Part shown: in pieces, positions 25,936-37,600 of the stretch
Layout of the letters: each line of letters begins with the position of its first letter
How positions within the stretch are numbered: the first letter of the stretch is position 1
Assembly (NCBI GenBank): GCA_965656875.1
Contig: CBFHMJ010000053.1
Span: 11,913 to 75,912 of the forward strand
Reading direction: 5' to 3'
From: CBFHMJ01 sp965656875
Lineage (GTDB): Bacteria > Pseudomonadota > Gammaproteobacteria > Enterobacterales > Alteromonadaceae
Length of the DNA stretch: 64,000 nt
Notes under the pieces: generated by a model
The model's database searches: none
Told to the model about the DNA's origin: nothing
The model's input: the letters and a program-made list of their open reading frames with translations, nothing else
Translations under genes and position numbers: made by a program

Positions 25936-26985
25936 TCAGGCCGCAGGCTCGTTAGCCGGGTCGATGCTGTTATACAAATCGGTCATCGCAACCAGGATTT
26001 TTCGTTCACCGGTAAAAGGGGAGCGACCGTGCGCAACCAGGAAATTATCCGCTAACATCATGTCGCCTCGTTGCCAGGTGAATGTGGAGGCATTGTTGCG
26101 ATATAAATCACCCAACAGTTTGATGTACTCGTCTTCGATCATTGAGCCATCGCCATAAAACACATTGCGAGGCAGACCTTCAGCAGTGAATTCTTCGATT
26201 AGAAATTCCAGCACGTCTTCTGGCATGTTTGACATGTGAAACAGGTGAGCGTGGTTAAACCAGACTTCATCGCCCGTTACCGGATGCGTGGCCACCACCT
26301 GGCGAATCGCCACGGTGCGAAGGTGATCATCTGAAATCCATTCAAACTGGGTATCCGTGTCTTTCAGGTACTGTTCCACCTGGGCTTTATCGTCGGTGTT
26401 GAATGCTTCTCGCCAACCCATATCAATGCCCAGACCAAAATTGCGGGTATACATGACTTTCTTTTCTTTGAACTTTTGTTTGATGTGGTCGGGGATCATC
26501 GCGTAGATTTTTCGGTCATCGACTAACGGGGTATAACCTTTGGTGAGAGAGGGTGTTTCGCAGGCGAAAAAGAGTTTGCACGGCCAGTTATTGCTGTAGG
26601 ACATCTCATGATGTTGTGGAATAAATTCTTCTTTGGCGTACTCAGTAGACGTAAAGACATTCTTGCCCATCCGGATACGGGGCGCTCCGCGCTCGACGTA
26701 ATCCAGCACTTCATCGGAATAAGAGTAAACCACCTTTTCCAGTCGTTCAGCCGTGCCAATGTCAAAACCAGAAAAGCGAATAGCGCCGAAACGATATAAC
26801 AGGGTATCAACCAGATTTTTTTGTTGATTGATCCAGTCGGCTAAATCAACCTCGCCAGACTGTGCATAAATCACGAATGGAAGTTCAGAGTCACCAAATC
26901 GGACATCGCCCTGAGCTTCAGTTCTGGTTTTTAAATCAGAGAGATCAAAGTCCAGTAGCACCTGAGACAAAACTTGAGAATTCAT
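25936..26985 (-). CDS. SyrP/AsnO-like Fe(II)/2-oxoglutarate oxygenase 2 (TauD family)
   Basis: A paralogue of the next gene, with His125 and Glu127 in FIPQHHEMSY and distal His319 in FLVAHGRSPFTGER. The HxEMSY form is that seen in SyrP, which hydroxylates Asp on a carrier domain of syringomycin synthetase. The frame extends to 27054, but the first 23 codons look like untranslated leader and AAGGAG precedes the ATG at 26985 by 12 bases, so I use 26985 (349 residues). The two copies are clearly diverged over their length, so they probably act on different residues or carriers. First gene after the AT-rich gap behind the NRPS genes. Confidence 0.9.
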   Translation of the reverse strand: MNSQVLSQVLLDFDLSDLKTRTEAQGDVRFGDSELPFVIYAQSGEVDLADWINQQKNLVDTLLYRFGAIRFSGFDIGTAERLEKVVYSYSDEVLDYVERGAPRIRMGKNVFTSTEYAKEEFIPQHHEMSYSNNWPCKLFFACETPSLTKGYTPLVDDRKIYAMIPDHIKQKFKEKKVMYTRNFGLGIDMGWREAFNTDDKAQVEQYLKDTDTQFEWISDDHLRTVAIRQVVATHPVTGDEVWFNHAHLFHMSNMPEDVLEFLIEEFTAEGLPRNVFYGDGSMIEDEYIKLLGDLYRNNASTFTWQRGDMMLADNFLVAHGRSPFTGERKILVAMTDLYNSIDPANEPAA

Positions 26986-27453
26986 AATACGCTGACACTC
27001 CTTTTTACAACAATACGTGGCAATTTTTAGCCCAGATAGCTGACCCATACCCATTCAAAACCCGGGCTGTCTTTTCATCATTTTTCATCACCCACACAGA
27101 GTAAATGCGATGATAACAATGATACATTTTCATAACAATCAATAATGTAATCACTTTCCGTGCTATCCGACATAAATTGCCATTTGATATTAAAATCATC
27201 AAAAGAACCATTTGGAAGTTATCAAATAAAATGACCGATTAACATCCAAAAATCAAATTTAAATCGTTATTTTTCATGTATTTAAAAACACAGAATTAAA
27301 TCAGACACGACAAAACCTGCTGCTGACATTAATGCCAGCAGTCCAGATTAAGCTATAATTGCCATTTGATTACATCCGTTTTCAGGTAGTAAAGCGACGC
27401 AATTTAATTAACATTTAATATACATAACGACAGTCAAAAAAGAACACAATCTA
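26986..27453. promoter_or_regulatory. AT-rich gap behind the NRPS genes with repeats; probable promoter of the tailoring/export operon
   Basis: No gene is supported in this 468-bp stretch; the small frame 27005-27211 overlaps the ribosome site of the oxygenase. It is far more AT-rich than its flanks. It holds a direct repeat AATTGCCATTTGAT at 27175-27188 and 27357-27370, a near-palindrome GCTGACATTAATGCCAGC at 27323-27340, and one arm of an inverted repeat (27380-27391) whose partner overlaps the NRPS stop codon. This looks like the 3' end of the NRPS transcript followed by a separate promoter region for the oxygenase/export genes. Confidence 0.5.
27320..27341 (-). terminator. Hairpin downstream of the last NRPS gene
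   Basis: CTGCTGACATTAATGCCAGCAG is nearly self-complementary and lies about 110 bases past the NRPS stop in the direction of transcription. On the minus strand it is followed by GGTTTTGTCG, a weak T stretch. It could end the NRPS mRNA or be an operator. Confidence 0.4.
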
Positions 27454-27463
27454 CTACCTGAAA
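27380..27463. repeat. 12-bp inverted repeat around the NRPS stop codon
   Basis: TTTCAGGTAGTA (27380-27391) and TACTACCTGAAA (27452-27463) are perfect complements 60 bases apart. The second arm includes the stop codon of the last NRPS gene. It could pair in the mRNA. Confidence 0.5.
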
Positions 27464-30400
27464 GATACGCTGTTTGCTTCAGCGATCAGGGAAGAAATGG
27501 CGGAAACTTCCTCGCCGTGAATCAATCCCATGTGATCACCTTCGATATACTTCACAGTAGCGGATGCTGTCTGTGGTAATGCAGTAACATGTCCCAACAG
27601 CTCCATATGACTGCGGCTGTCTTCTGCAAACACCCAGTTCAGATGTTGAACAGATGTATCATGATTACGATAGTCAACGAATAAGCGATTCTGGTGCCGA
27701 TACAGGGCTTTAACCCGGTCAGTGAATTCCACGTCCGCCCGATTACGAGCAGCAACAGAAATATCGAAATCATCAACCAGTTCATCAACAAAACCAATCC
27801 AGGTATCCAGCAACCAGGCACTTGCCGGATACTGTTGTTGATTAAGCAACTTCATCATTTCCAGCGCGAGTATGCCGCCGTATGAATGACCAACCAGAAT
27901 CACGGGTTTTCCCTTCAGCGCCTGAAGTATCACATCGACAAACGCTTTCGCATTGCTCTCGACATCCGGCCAGGGCTCACCATCAAACAATCCTTTATGA
28001 TTGAACGCTTTAACTGCAAACCCTTGGTTATTCAGGGCTTCTGTTAGTTTGAAATAATCTTTTGGCATCCCCGCCATACCCGGAATACACAACACAACAG
28101 GCTGCTCGTTGTTGGTATCTACGGGCAATTCACCTAAATCCGTCAATTGCTCGCGAGCCGTAGTTGTAGCCCTGGTTGCAGTCGCGGATTCGTGACCATC
28201 AAGCGCACGGGATAACGATCGAATGGTTTGATGCATCAGTAATTGTTTCACCGGGATATCCCGCCCGGTTTGCTGGCGGATCACCAATGCAAGATGCGTG
28301 ATCAGTAATGAATGACCACCGACCGAAAAGAAATTCGTGTTTACCGTCAGTGCCTGTTCATCACAGCCCAACACGGTCGCCCAGGCATGAATTAATTGCT
28401 GTTCAAATGGCGAAGTGTCTAACGTGGAATCCGACGCGGACGCGGCCAGTTCAGGCGCAGGTAACTCAGATTTTTGCAGCTTGCCATTAACCGTTAATGG
28501 CCAGCCAGCCACAGCGATCAGGTGATCGGGAATCATATAATCCGGTAGTACATGCTGAAGCTCAGTTAATACCTCATCTCGCATGGCCTGCTGTTGTGCC
28601 TCGTTCAATGAATCTAACGGTGATTCAGGCTCAAACCACACAACTAACTGTTTACCGGTCGGTAACTGATGAACATCCGCAACAGAGCGTTTAACGCACG
28701 CGAGCTGATTAATTTGATATTCGATTTCACCCAACTCGATTCGATAACCTCGAATTTTGACCTGGTGATCTTGTCTGCCTAAGCAAACCAACTGGCGATT
28801 AGGTAACCATCGCGCTAAGTCACCGGTTTTATATAGCCGATCAACACTGACTGCCGGATTAGAAATAAACGCCGCTTCAGTCTGTGCTTCGTCATTGATA
28901 TAGCCCGCTGCCAGTGTGTCACCTGACAAGTGCAATTCACCGATCACGCCGCGTGGACAAGGGTGTCCGTAACGGTCCAGTACATAACAATCCAGGCCAG
29001 AGATGGGTTTACCGATTGGAATATCAAAACATTTAGGGGTTAACTGCGGTACTTCCTGCACCGTGGCTATAACAGTCGTTTCGGTCGGGCCATAGGTGTT
29101 TAACAAGCGAATATTACCTGGTGCCAGTTGTTGCCAGCGTCGAACCGGTTCAGTCCCCAGCTTTTCGCCGCCGACGATAATTAATCGAACACTTGCCAAT
29201 AACGGCAGATTCTCTTCTGTGATGTATTCACATAACAGATGGAAGAATGCGGTTGGCAGCGTCAGCACACTGGTTTGTGCGGTCGCAATGTAATCCAGCA
29301 ATTCTGCGATATCGGTTTTGTTCGCGGTATTGCGTAGTTGCAACGCCGCGCCGCGACACAGTGAACAGAAGACTTCTTCAATGAAAATATCGAACGACAC
29401 GGATGAAAACTGCAGCATGCGATCCTGTTCGTTCATCAAATAATGTTGGTTGGCACCACGCAGATAAGTATTCAGATTACGGTGGCTGATCATCACGCCT
29501 TTTGGTTCACCCGTCGTTCCTGATGTGAACGCGATATACGCTAAATCGTTTTCATCCAGTTCGGTTTCGCTTACGCTCAGATTCTCAACCGATTGTGTTG
29601 CCAGCTCCTGACGAAAACCCGGGTGATCAATCTGTACTAATTCCATTGATGACGACGATGCCAATGTATTAAGCGGCGTAGCGGAGATTAAGAACGCCCC
29701 ATCGGTGAACAACCAGCGAGAATTCGCTTTGGTCATTGCAGCCTCAACCCGCGCCGGTGGTTGCGCTTTATCCATCGTGATAAAACAACCGCCCGCTTTG
29801 AGCACCGCAAACATTGCCACGATCAAATCAGGCTGACTGTCCAGATACAGAGTAACCGCGCTGCCTTTGCCAACGCCTTTCGCCACTAGCCAGTGCGCCA
29901 TTTGATTAGCTTGCTGATTTAATGCCTGAAAAGTCAGATTGCCGCTATCGGCAAACAGTGCGGTTTGATGCGGAAGACGGCTAGCCTGAAATTCGAGTTG
30001 TTCAAACGCCAGTAATGGCCGTTTACCGCTTTGCACATAATCCGTCCAGACAGGTTGTGCTGGCGGTAACAACGGGATCGTCGACAGCACCTGGTTTTCA
30101 GTCGCAACAAACTGTTGCGCCAGCCAGGTGAAACACTCCGCCATGATTTCAATACTGTCATCATTAAACAGCGCCGTACTGTAATTCCAGTCAATCAGGC
30201 ATTCTCCACGGTCAATCATACTGGTGACTGACAAATCAAATTTTGCCTGATGGGACGCATAATCGGGTCCGTCCTGCTGCTCAGGATTGACGAATTCAGT
30301 GCCACTGCCGGGATCGGTCTCATCAGACACATGGCTGAACATCACCTGAAACACTGGCGAATAACTGGCGGAACGCTTGACGTTTAATGCTTTGACCAGA

Positions 30401-31575
30401 TAATCGAACGGCACGCTTTGATACTTAAGCGCGTCAGTACAAACTGATTTTGCCGTCGTTAATAATTCATCTCTGTCTGTGCTGGCATCGAATGAGAAAC
30501 GTAGCGCCAGAGAGTTGACAAAAAACCCGATAACCCCCGCCGCTTCCTGCTGTTCACGGTTTGCGACTGGCGTTCCAAACACCACATCTTCTTCGCCACT
30601 GTAACGACTCATAAACCAGGCAAATAACGCACTCATGCCAGTAAACAACGAAATATTATGTTGCTGACACAACTGCTCCATGCCCGCAAAAACATCACGC
30701 GGTAATCGAGTTAAACGGCTTCGACCTTCAAACGTTTGCGCAGGTGGCCGAGGGTAATCCAAAGGCAGACTGTGAACATCAGGAATATCCGTCAGCTGAC
30801 TAAGCCAGTATTGTTCATGAGCTTTACCCTGCTCTCCGGCAAAGTAGCTACGCTCCCACAGTGCAAAATCAGCAAACTGAACCGTGAGCGGCGGTAATTC
30901 AGGCACTTCTACGCCGCAACATTGCAGGTAAAGCGCTTTCAGTTCGTCACGGAGAATTTTCTGCGACCAGCCGTCGGACACAATATGATGAACATTGAGC
31001 ACCAGGTAATGACCATAATCAGGTGAGCGGATCACTGTTACGTTTAACAGCGGCCCACGTTGTAAATCAAATACCTGATGGTCAATCTCGGTGATGTGTT
31101 GATTTACCGCCCGATGCCAGCGCTCCCGGGTTGAAGGATTCAGATCTATTGTTGTGATCTCAAGCGGTGATACCGCATTAACCCGTTGATAAACCGTGCC
31201 TTCCAGCTCAAAAAAGGTGCTGCGCAAACTGTGATGGCGCTCTGTTAGTCGTTGAACCGCCTGTTGCATCGCATCGATATCAACGCCCTGCTCCATAAAC
31301 TGATAATCCACGACGTTATAGTGGCTGCTGCCACCTTCCAGCTCATGTAAAAACCACAAACGCTGCTGAGAAAAACCAGCGGGTGCCAACGCGGCATTGG
31401 ATGTCAAACCATAAGTTTGCAAACCCTCGATAATCGCCTGCTTATCACGGGCCAGTGATTGCTTCAGTTCATCAGTCAACAACGAGTGATTGGTCTTTAT
31501 TGAGAGTTTCCCGCCATTCAGTTCAATAATGACTGACTGAGTACGGTATTGAATTAGCTGTTCGATAATATTCAT
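27454..31575 (-). CDS. NRPS final module: docking-C-A-T-thioesterase
   Basis: The last synthetase. I start at 31575 (1373 residues), where MNIIEQLIQY begins a TubC-type docking domain and AGG stands 8 bases upstream; an earlier ATG at 31635 overlaps the upstream gene. In order: docking domain 1-50, condensation domain with HHIVSDG (His196), adenylation domain with FTSGTTGEPKG (Thr684), carrier with Ser1089 in GGHSLL, and a type I thioesterase with Ser1231 in GHSYGG and the His of EGDHMGL. The A-domain positions read about DIETIGTVIK; the D-x-E start and IGT core recall basic-residue (Arg-like) pockets, but this is weak. The thioesterase releases the peptide by hydrolysis or ring closure. Confidence 0.95.
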   Translation of the reverse strand: MNIIEQLIQYRTQSVIIELNGGKLSIKTNHSLLTDELKQSLARDKQAIIEGLQTYGLTSNAALAPAGFSQQRLWFLHELEGGSSHYNVVDYQFMEQGVDIDAMQQAVQRLTERHHSLRSTFFELEGTVYQRVNAVSPLEITTIDLNPSTRERWHRAVNQHITEIDHQVFDLQRGPLLNVTVIRSPDYGHYLVLNVHHIVSDGWSQKILRDELKALYLQCCGVEVPELPPLTVQFADFALWERSYFAGEQGKAHEQYWLSQLTDIPDVHSLPLDYPRPPAQTFEGRSRLTRLPRDVFAGMEQLCQQHNISLFTGMSALFAWFMSRYSGEEDVVFGTPVANREQQEAAGVIGFFVNSLALRFSFDASTDRDELLTTAKSVCTDALKYQSVPFDYLVKALNVKRSASYSPVFQVMFSHVSDETDPGSGTEFVNPEQQDGPDYASHQAKFDLSVTSMIDRGECLIDWNYSTALFNDDSIEIMAECFTWLAQQFVATENQVLSTIPLLPPAQPVWTDYVQSGKRPLLAFEQLEFQASRLPHQTALFADSGNLTFQALNQQANQMAHWLVAKGVGKGSAVTLYLDSQPDLIVAMFAVLKAGGCFITMDKAQPPARVEAAMTKANSRWLFTDGAFLISATPLNTLASSSSMELVQIDHPGFRQELATQSVENLSVSETELDENDLAYIAFTSGTTGEPKGVMISHRNLNTYLRGANQHYLMNEQDRMLQFSSVSFDIFIEEVFCSLCRGAALQLRNTANKTDIAELLDYIATAQTSVLTLPTAFFHLLCEYITEENLPLLASVRLIIVGGEKLGTEPVRRWQQLAPGNIRLLNTYGPTETTVIATVQEVPQLTPKCFDIPIGKPISGLDCYVLDRYGHPCPRGVIGELHLSGDTLAAGYINDEAQTEAAFISNPAVSVDRLYKTGDLARWLPNRQLVCLGRQDHQVKIRGYRIELGEIEYQINQLACVKRSVADVHQLPTGKQLVVWFEPESPLDSLNEAQQQAMRDEVLTELQHVLPDYMIPDHLIAVAGWPLTVNGKLQKSELPAPELAASASDSTLDTSPFEQQLIHAWATVLGCDEQALTVNTNFFSVGGHSLLITHLALVIRQQTGRDIPVKQLLMHQTIRSLSRALDGHESATATRATTTAREQLTDLGELPVDTNNEQPVVLCIPGMAGMPKDYFKLTEALNNQGFAVKAFNHKGLFDGEPWPDVESNAKAFVDVILQALKGKPVILVGHSYGGILALEMMKLLNQQQYPASAWLLDTWIGFVDELVDDFDISVAARNRADVEFTDRVKALYRHQNRLFVDYRNHDTSVQHLNWVFAEDSRSHMELLGHVTALPQTASATVKYIEGDHMGLIHGEEVSAISSLIAEANSVSFR

Positions 31576-31615
31576 TTCATTAACCTGTAATTGGGCATTG
31601 CCGTTCGACAGTGGC

Positions 31616-34600
31616 CTAAATTTCAAACTCAGCATCCATTTCCAGAGAAGAAGCTGTCATCGTTGTCTGTGCTGAGGCGTCAGACTGACTCGTCATAAAT
31701 TCAGCAAGTTGTCGGACCGTCGCATGGCTAAACAAATCATTGACCCGAACGTGAATACCAGTCTCAGTACTGATGCTGGCACATAGTTTGATAGCCATCA
31801 GTGAATGACCACCGGACTCAAAAAAGTTGCTGGTGACGCTTAAAGCGTCGGTTTTCAGGAAGGACGACCAGATTGCACAAAGCTGATGCTCCAACGGAGT
31901 TTCAGGTTGTGTTCGCTCGGCATCATCGAATGACTGCGTCGTTGGTTCAGGCAATGCCTCGATATCCAGTTTGCCGTTCGCATTGACTGGAATGTCCGGC
32001 ACGATAGTGATGGTCGATGGCAACATATAATCCGGCAGGTCATTCGCCAGTTCATTGCGCAATTCTCGAATGATTCTGGTCTGTTGCTCTTGTGAATCAG
32101 CCATATGAGAAACGTCGGAAGACACCGATTGTTCAGCCAGGGTGATCCAGGCTGCAAGCTGGCCATCAACCGGCAATACAACCGCCTGGTTCACTGTCTG
32201 GATATGCATCAGGCGTTGCTGAACTTCACCCGGCTCAACCCGGAAACCGCGAATTTTGACCTGTTTATCAACCCGTCCCATGTATTCAAACTTGCCGTCC
32301 TGACGATATCTCGCCAGGTCGCCCGTTCGATACAAACGTCGCCAGTATGTCGGCATACCAACCCGATACCAGGGGTTTTCAATAAAGACTTGTTCGGTCT
32401 GTTCAGGTTGATTCAGATAGCCGTTCGCCAGACAAACACCGGCGATATAAAGCTCACCGTTAGCACCCGGAGGTTTAAGCTGTAGATGTTCATCCAGCAC
32501 TAACATCGCGCTGTTTGCAATCGGCTGACCCAGGGTGATGTCATCGCTGTTAGTGATTTCTGTCATTGAGCAACAGATCGTCGCTTCGGTGGGTCCGTAA
32601 GCATTGATAAATCGAGCATAAGGCAACCAGCGGCTGGCCAGCTCCACATCACACGCTTCGCCACCCACAACAACGGTTGACAGCGCCGGTAAAGCCCGTG
32701 GTGTCACCATGCTGAGCATAGACGGCGTCATCATCAGATGCGTTACGTCCGGCCAGTCGTTCAGCTCACCCACGAAATCTTTATTCGTCGCGACAATCAA
32801 CTGACCGCCGGCCATCAATGTGCTCCAGATCACCCAGGGTGAAGCATCAAAACCAAAACCGGTTGATTGATAAAATACGGAAGACGCATCAATGTTGAGT
32901 TGCTTCACCGTATCTTCCAGCACATTCACCAGGCTTCGGTGTTCAACCACAACACCTTTTGGCTTACCGGTAGTACCGGAGGTGTAAATGACATAGGCCG
33001 GGGTCTGACTGCGGTCAGGCGATGATGAATGCTCAGGATTAGTGCCCGGCCAGGCGGCCAGTTCCAGCACGGTATTCTCTCCACCCATCACGAACATTGG
33101 GCACGAAACGTCCGTCAGCGTTTGTTTTGCGTCTGATTCACCAATGAGTAAGGCGACCTGAGCATCCTGCAACATGTAGGCAATTCGTCCTTCCGGATAA
33201 CTCGGGTCAACCGGCACATAAGCTGCGCCAGTTTTCAGAATCGCCAGCGTCGCCACGATAAAATCAATGCCACGCGGCAGACAAATGGCTACCCGATCAC
33301 CGACATTGATATGAAATTGATTGATCAGGTGATGAGCCAGTCGGTTCGCTTGCTGATTCAATGCCTGATAAGTGACTGAGCCATCAGCGGTTTGAATCGC
33401 GATTCGTTCCTGACTCTGACGCGCCTGATACTCAATCAGCTCACTGAGTAACACCTGCTCAGAAAATGGCTGTTCCGCACGACTGGTTAATGCCAGCCAG
33501 TGTTCAATCTCAGCATCGCTACCCGCTGGAATACTGGCTAAATGACTGCGAGGCTGCATCAACACCGCATCCATTAACTGCACCATGCTGCTATGCCAGT
33601 GTTCGATGGTTTGTTCAGTGAACAAATCCATGTCGGCACTCCATTCCAGAACCAGTTGTTGCTGGTAATCAAATACCGTCAGCGTTAAATCAAACTTTTC
33701 TGGATTATCACCATGCCAGCCAGATGTCACCTGACGTTGCTCTGCATTACCCATTTCACGCAGGTTAAACATCAGTTGAAACAGTGGATCGAATGCTGTA
33801 CTACGACGAACTTGTAACTTCTCAACCAGTAAATCGAATGGAGCTGTCTGGTGTCGGTAAGCATCTGCCAGCACGGTTTTACTATGAAGTAATTGTTCCA
33901 GCAGTGTGGCGTCAGGGTTGATGACATTACGCAGTACCAGGGTATTCACAAAACAGCCCAGCATGGTCGCAATTTCCGGGTTATCGCGTCCGGCAACCGG
34001 AATACCCATGATGACATCATTTTCGTTACTAAAGCGTTGGATAAACACGGAGAAAATGGTTTGCATCACCATAAATGGGCTGGCGTCATGCTTCTTCGCA
34101 AACCGTTTTAATGCTTCACTTAAACCCGGCGGAACCAAACCGCGATACTGTTTGCCCTGATAACGTCGTTCCGCAGGGCGCTGTTTATCTAACGGCAAAC
34201 GGTGTAATGGTTGGATGTCCTGCAACTGTTGTTGCCACCAGTTCAGTTCCTGTTCAATCACATCACCGGCAACTACCTGTTGCTGCCACACCGCATAGTC
34301 TGCGTACTGTAACGCGGGTTCTATCATCACTGGCACTTGCTCAACAGCAAACGCATCACAGGCTTTGACCAGTTCTTCTTCAAACGTTTTCATGGACCAG
34401 CCATCGATAGCGATATGATGAATCACGCCCGCAGCGCGAATCAGACCGCCGCTGAATCGAACCAGTGCGACTTTGATCGGCAGTTCAGTGGACATATCAA
34501 TATGAGCACGACAAACAGACTGATAAATCGCTTTGTATTGCTGCACAGCCTCGGCATCCGACACCGTCGTCAGGTCATGTTGTGTAACTGGCAGGCTGTA

Positions 34601-37600
34601 GTTTGCCTGTATCGCCTGAAAACCTTCACCATCGCGTTCACGATACGTCGTTCGTAGAATTTCATGTCGATTAATCATCCAGCTAAGCGCACTGCAAAAC
34701 ACCGCCTCGTCAACGCCAGGTTTAAGCGTTAACTCCCATTCAACGTTATATACGTCGCTTTGCCCCTGAATTTTGTCGATAATCCACAATCGACGTTGAG
34801 AATCTGACAGCGGCATTAATGGCTTACGCTCAACCGCCGTGACTGGCGGTAACTGCGTTTCATCAGCTCCGGATAGCATCGCCGCCAACTGAGCAATAGA
34901 TGGCTGGTGGAACACATCGCCAATTGTCAGGGTTTTATTCAACTGCTTTCGCACCTCGCCGATCAAACGTGTAATCAGCAAGGAGTGACCACCCAGCTCA
35001 AAGAAATTGGCATCAATACTGAGTTGCTGTTCTTCAATGTTGAGTAGATCAGACCAGATACTGACCAGGGCTTGTTCGGTATCCGTCGTGGCCGCACGAT
35101 AGTTACCTTGTCCCTGGGTCAAATCGATATCCGGTAATCGCCGGACATCTAACTTACCGTTAATCGTCACCGGAAATTCAGGCAACAACATAAAGCCCAC
35201 AGGCATCATAAATTCCGGGATTTTCTGCGCTAACTGTTGCTTCAAAGTCTGTAAATACGCCGACTCTGTGGTCTGAGACAACACAGATTCATCTGCCACA
35301 AGCCAGGCCAGAATCCGCTTTTCGGTCAGGGTTGAGCCTGTCGATACGGCTTGCTCATTTGTTCTTACCTGAACCGTGCATTGCTGCACGCCCGGGCATT
35401 GCATCAAATTCTGTTCAATTTCAGCCAGTTCAATCCGGAATCCACGGATTTTAATCTGGTTATCAGCTCGTCCAACAAAATCCAGGCTGCCATCTGGCAG
35501 ATAACGCACCAAATCACCGGTTTTATACCAACACTGACAATTGTCGTTCTGGCTGTCACTCAAGCCATCTTTCAGACCCGTGACAAAGCGCTGTGCCGTT
35601 AGCTCCGGCTGATTAAGGTATTCCAGTGCCAGACCTGCGCCGGAGGTATACAATTCGCCAACTGCGCCAGGTGGTACAGGGGTTAAATCGTCAGCCAGGA
35701 CACGTACTGAAGTACTGGTTACCGGATAGCCGATGGGTACTTGTGTGTCACCCGAAAAATCAGCGGGAATACGCAGACAACAGGTAAACGTGGTGTTTTC
35801 TGTCGGGCCATAACCATTGATGAACTGAATCTGAGGATACCAGGCGACCGCCCGGCTGATCGCATCCGGATCTAACGCTTCACCACCGCATAACACTGTA
35901 TTTAGTGCTGGAAGCGATACTCGCTCCAGACTCCACTGATTAAACAATGAGGTCGTCAGCCACATTGCCGAAACCTGCTGGCGATAAAGCAGATCGTTCA
36001 ACAACGCCAGATCGAAGTATTTTTCTGGATACAGAATACAAGTGCCGCCGTTCAGTAACGGTCCCCAGACTTCCAGCGTCGCCGCATCAAATGCCACGGA
36101 AGACGCATGTAAAAATCGGGTTTCATGATCCAGCGTCATGAAATTACAGTGTTTAACCAAACGAATTACGCCGGAATGAGGCACGACGGTTCCTTTCGGT
36201 AATCCGGTCGTTCCAGAGGTATAGGTGATATACGCAGGCGCTTGTTCTGGCGTCACCAGGCTGGCTGACAAATCCACCAGCGCCTGATGTTGATATAACG
36301 CTTCATCATCAGCAAACAGGCAGGTTTCAACCTGAGCCAACGGCGACAATGCCGCGTAATCTGAATGTGTGATAACTCGTTGAACGCCGCTGTCACTCAG
36401 GATGTGTTTCAGTCTGGAATCCGGATAAGACGGGTCGATCAACACGCTCGCCGCCCCAACTTTAAGCACGGCCAACATAGATACGATCATTTCAATGCTG
36501 CGATGCTGACACAAACCAATGAATTCACCCGCCGATGCACCGGCTGTTTGTAAATGCCAGGCGAGGCTGTCAGCTCGTTGATTCAGCGCCTGATAACTCA
36601 GGGTTGTCTCGCCACATACCACCGCAATGGCGTCAGGACGATCTGCAACCTGTTGATTAAAGCAATCGATAATGCCCTGAGTGTCAGGCATCACCGTGTC
36701 AGGGTTGCCCCATTGTTCCAGCTGCTGAATTTCCTGTTGCGACAGCAAATGCCAGTTAGCATCACTCGCTGGCGATGCAATCGTATGGTCAACAAAATTT
36801 GTTAGTTGTTGCACCAGGTGATCGGCCAGTTGTCGAACGTGATCCGCCGTAAAAATAGCGGGGTCATACACCCAGTTAAGTCGGGTGCCGTTATCGGATT
36901 CACTGGCGTACAACTCCAGGTCAAATCGAGATGCAACCTGACGTTGTGTTAATTCACGAAACTGTAAGGCTTTATCCGCTGAGATTGTGTCTTCATTCGC
37001 CTGTTCACCAGCCTTATCAGTCGCCTGGTCGCTTTGCGCGGTTTCCAGTGCCAGCAGAATCTGAAATAACGGCGAATGTTGCGCGTTACCACCTGCTTGT
37101 TGTAATTCAACTAATTGCTCAAATGGCACATCCTGATGCGCCTGGGCATCCAGATTGACCTGGCGGATATGTTGCAAATAATCCTGTACATTTTGTTGCG
37201 AAGTATCAGTGCGCAACACCAGCATATTGACAAAAAAGCCAATCAACGGAGCCAGCTCCGCTTTAGTCCGGTTGGCAACTGGCGTACCAATAACAATATC
37301 CCGGCTACCACTGTGAACCGATACCACTCTCGCCAGTGCGGCATGTAACAACATAAACAACGACATGCCTTGTTGTTTTGCCAGCGTCTGCAATGCTTCA
37401 GTGTGTTGATGGGTAAGCTGAGACGAAAGTGTTGCGCCTACAGTCTGCTTACGCGCAGGACGATTAAAATCAAGGGGTATGTCATGAATACCCGGCGCTT
37501 CATCCAGTTGCTGTTGCCACCAGTCGAGCTGCTGTTTAATCACCGCTTGTTGTTTCTCAGATTGCTGCCAGGCGGCATAGTCTGCGTACTGAATCGTTAA

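Noticed and set aside
27005..27211. Minus-strand 68-codon frame upstream of the oxygenase
   Set aside because: It overlaps the oxygenase ribosome site in another frame and consists of AT-rich intergenic sequence without a coding pattern.
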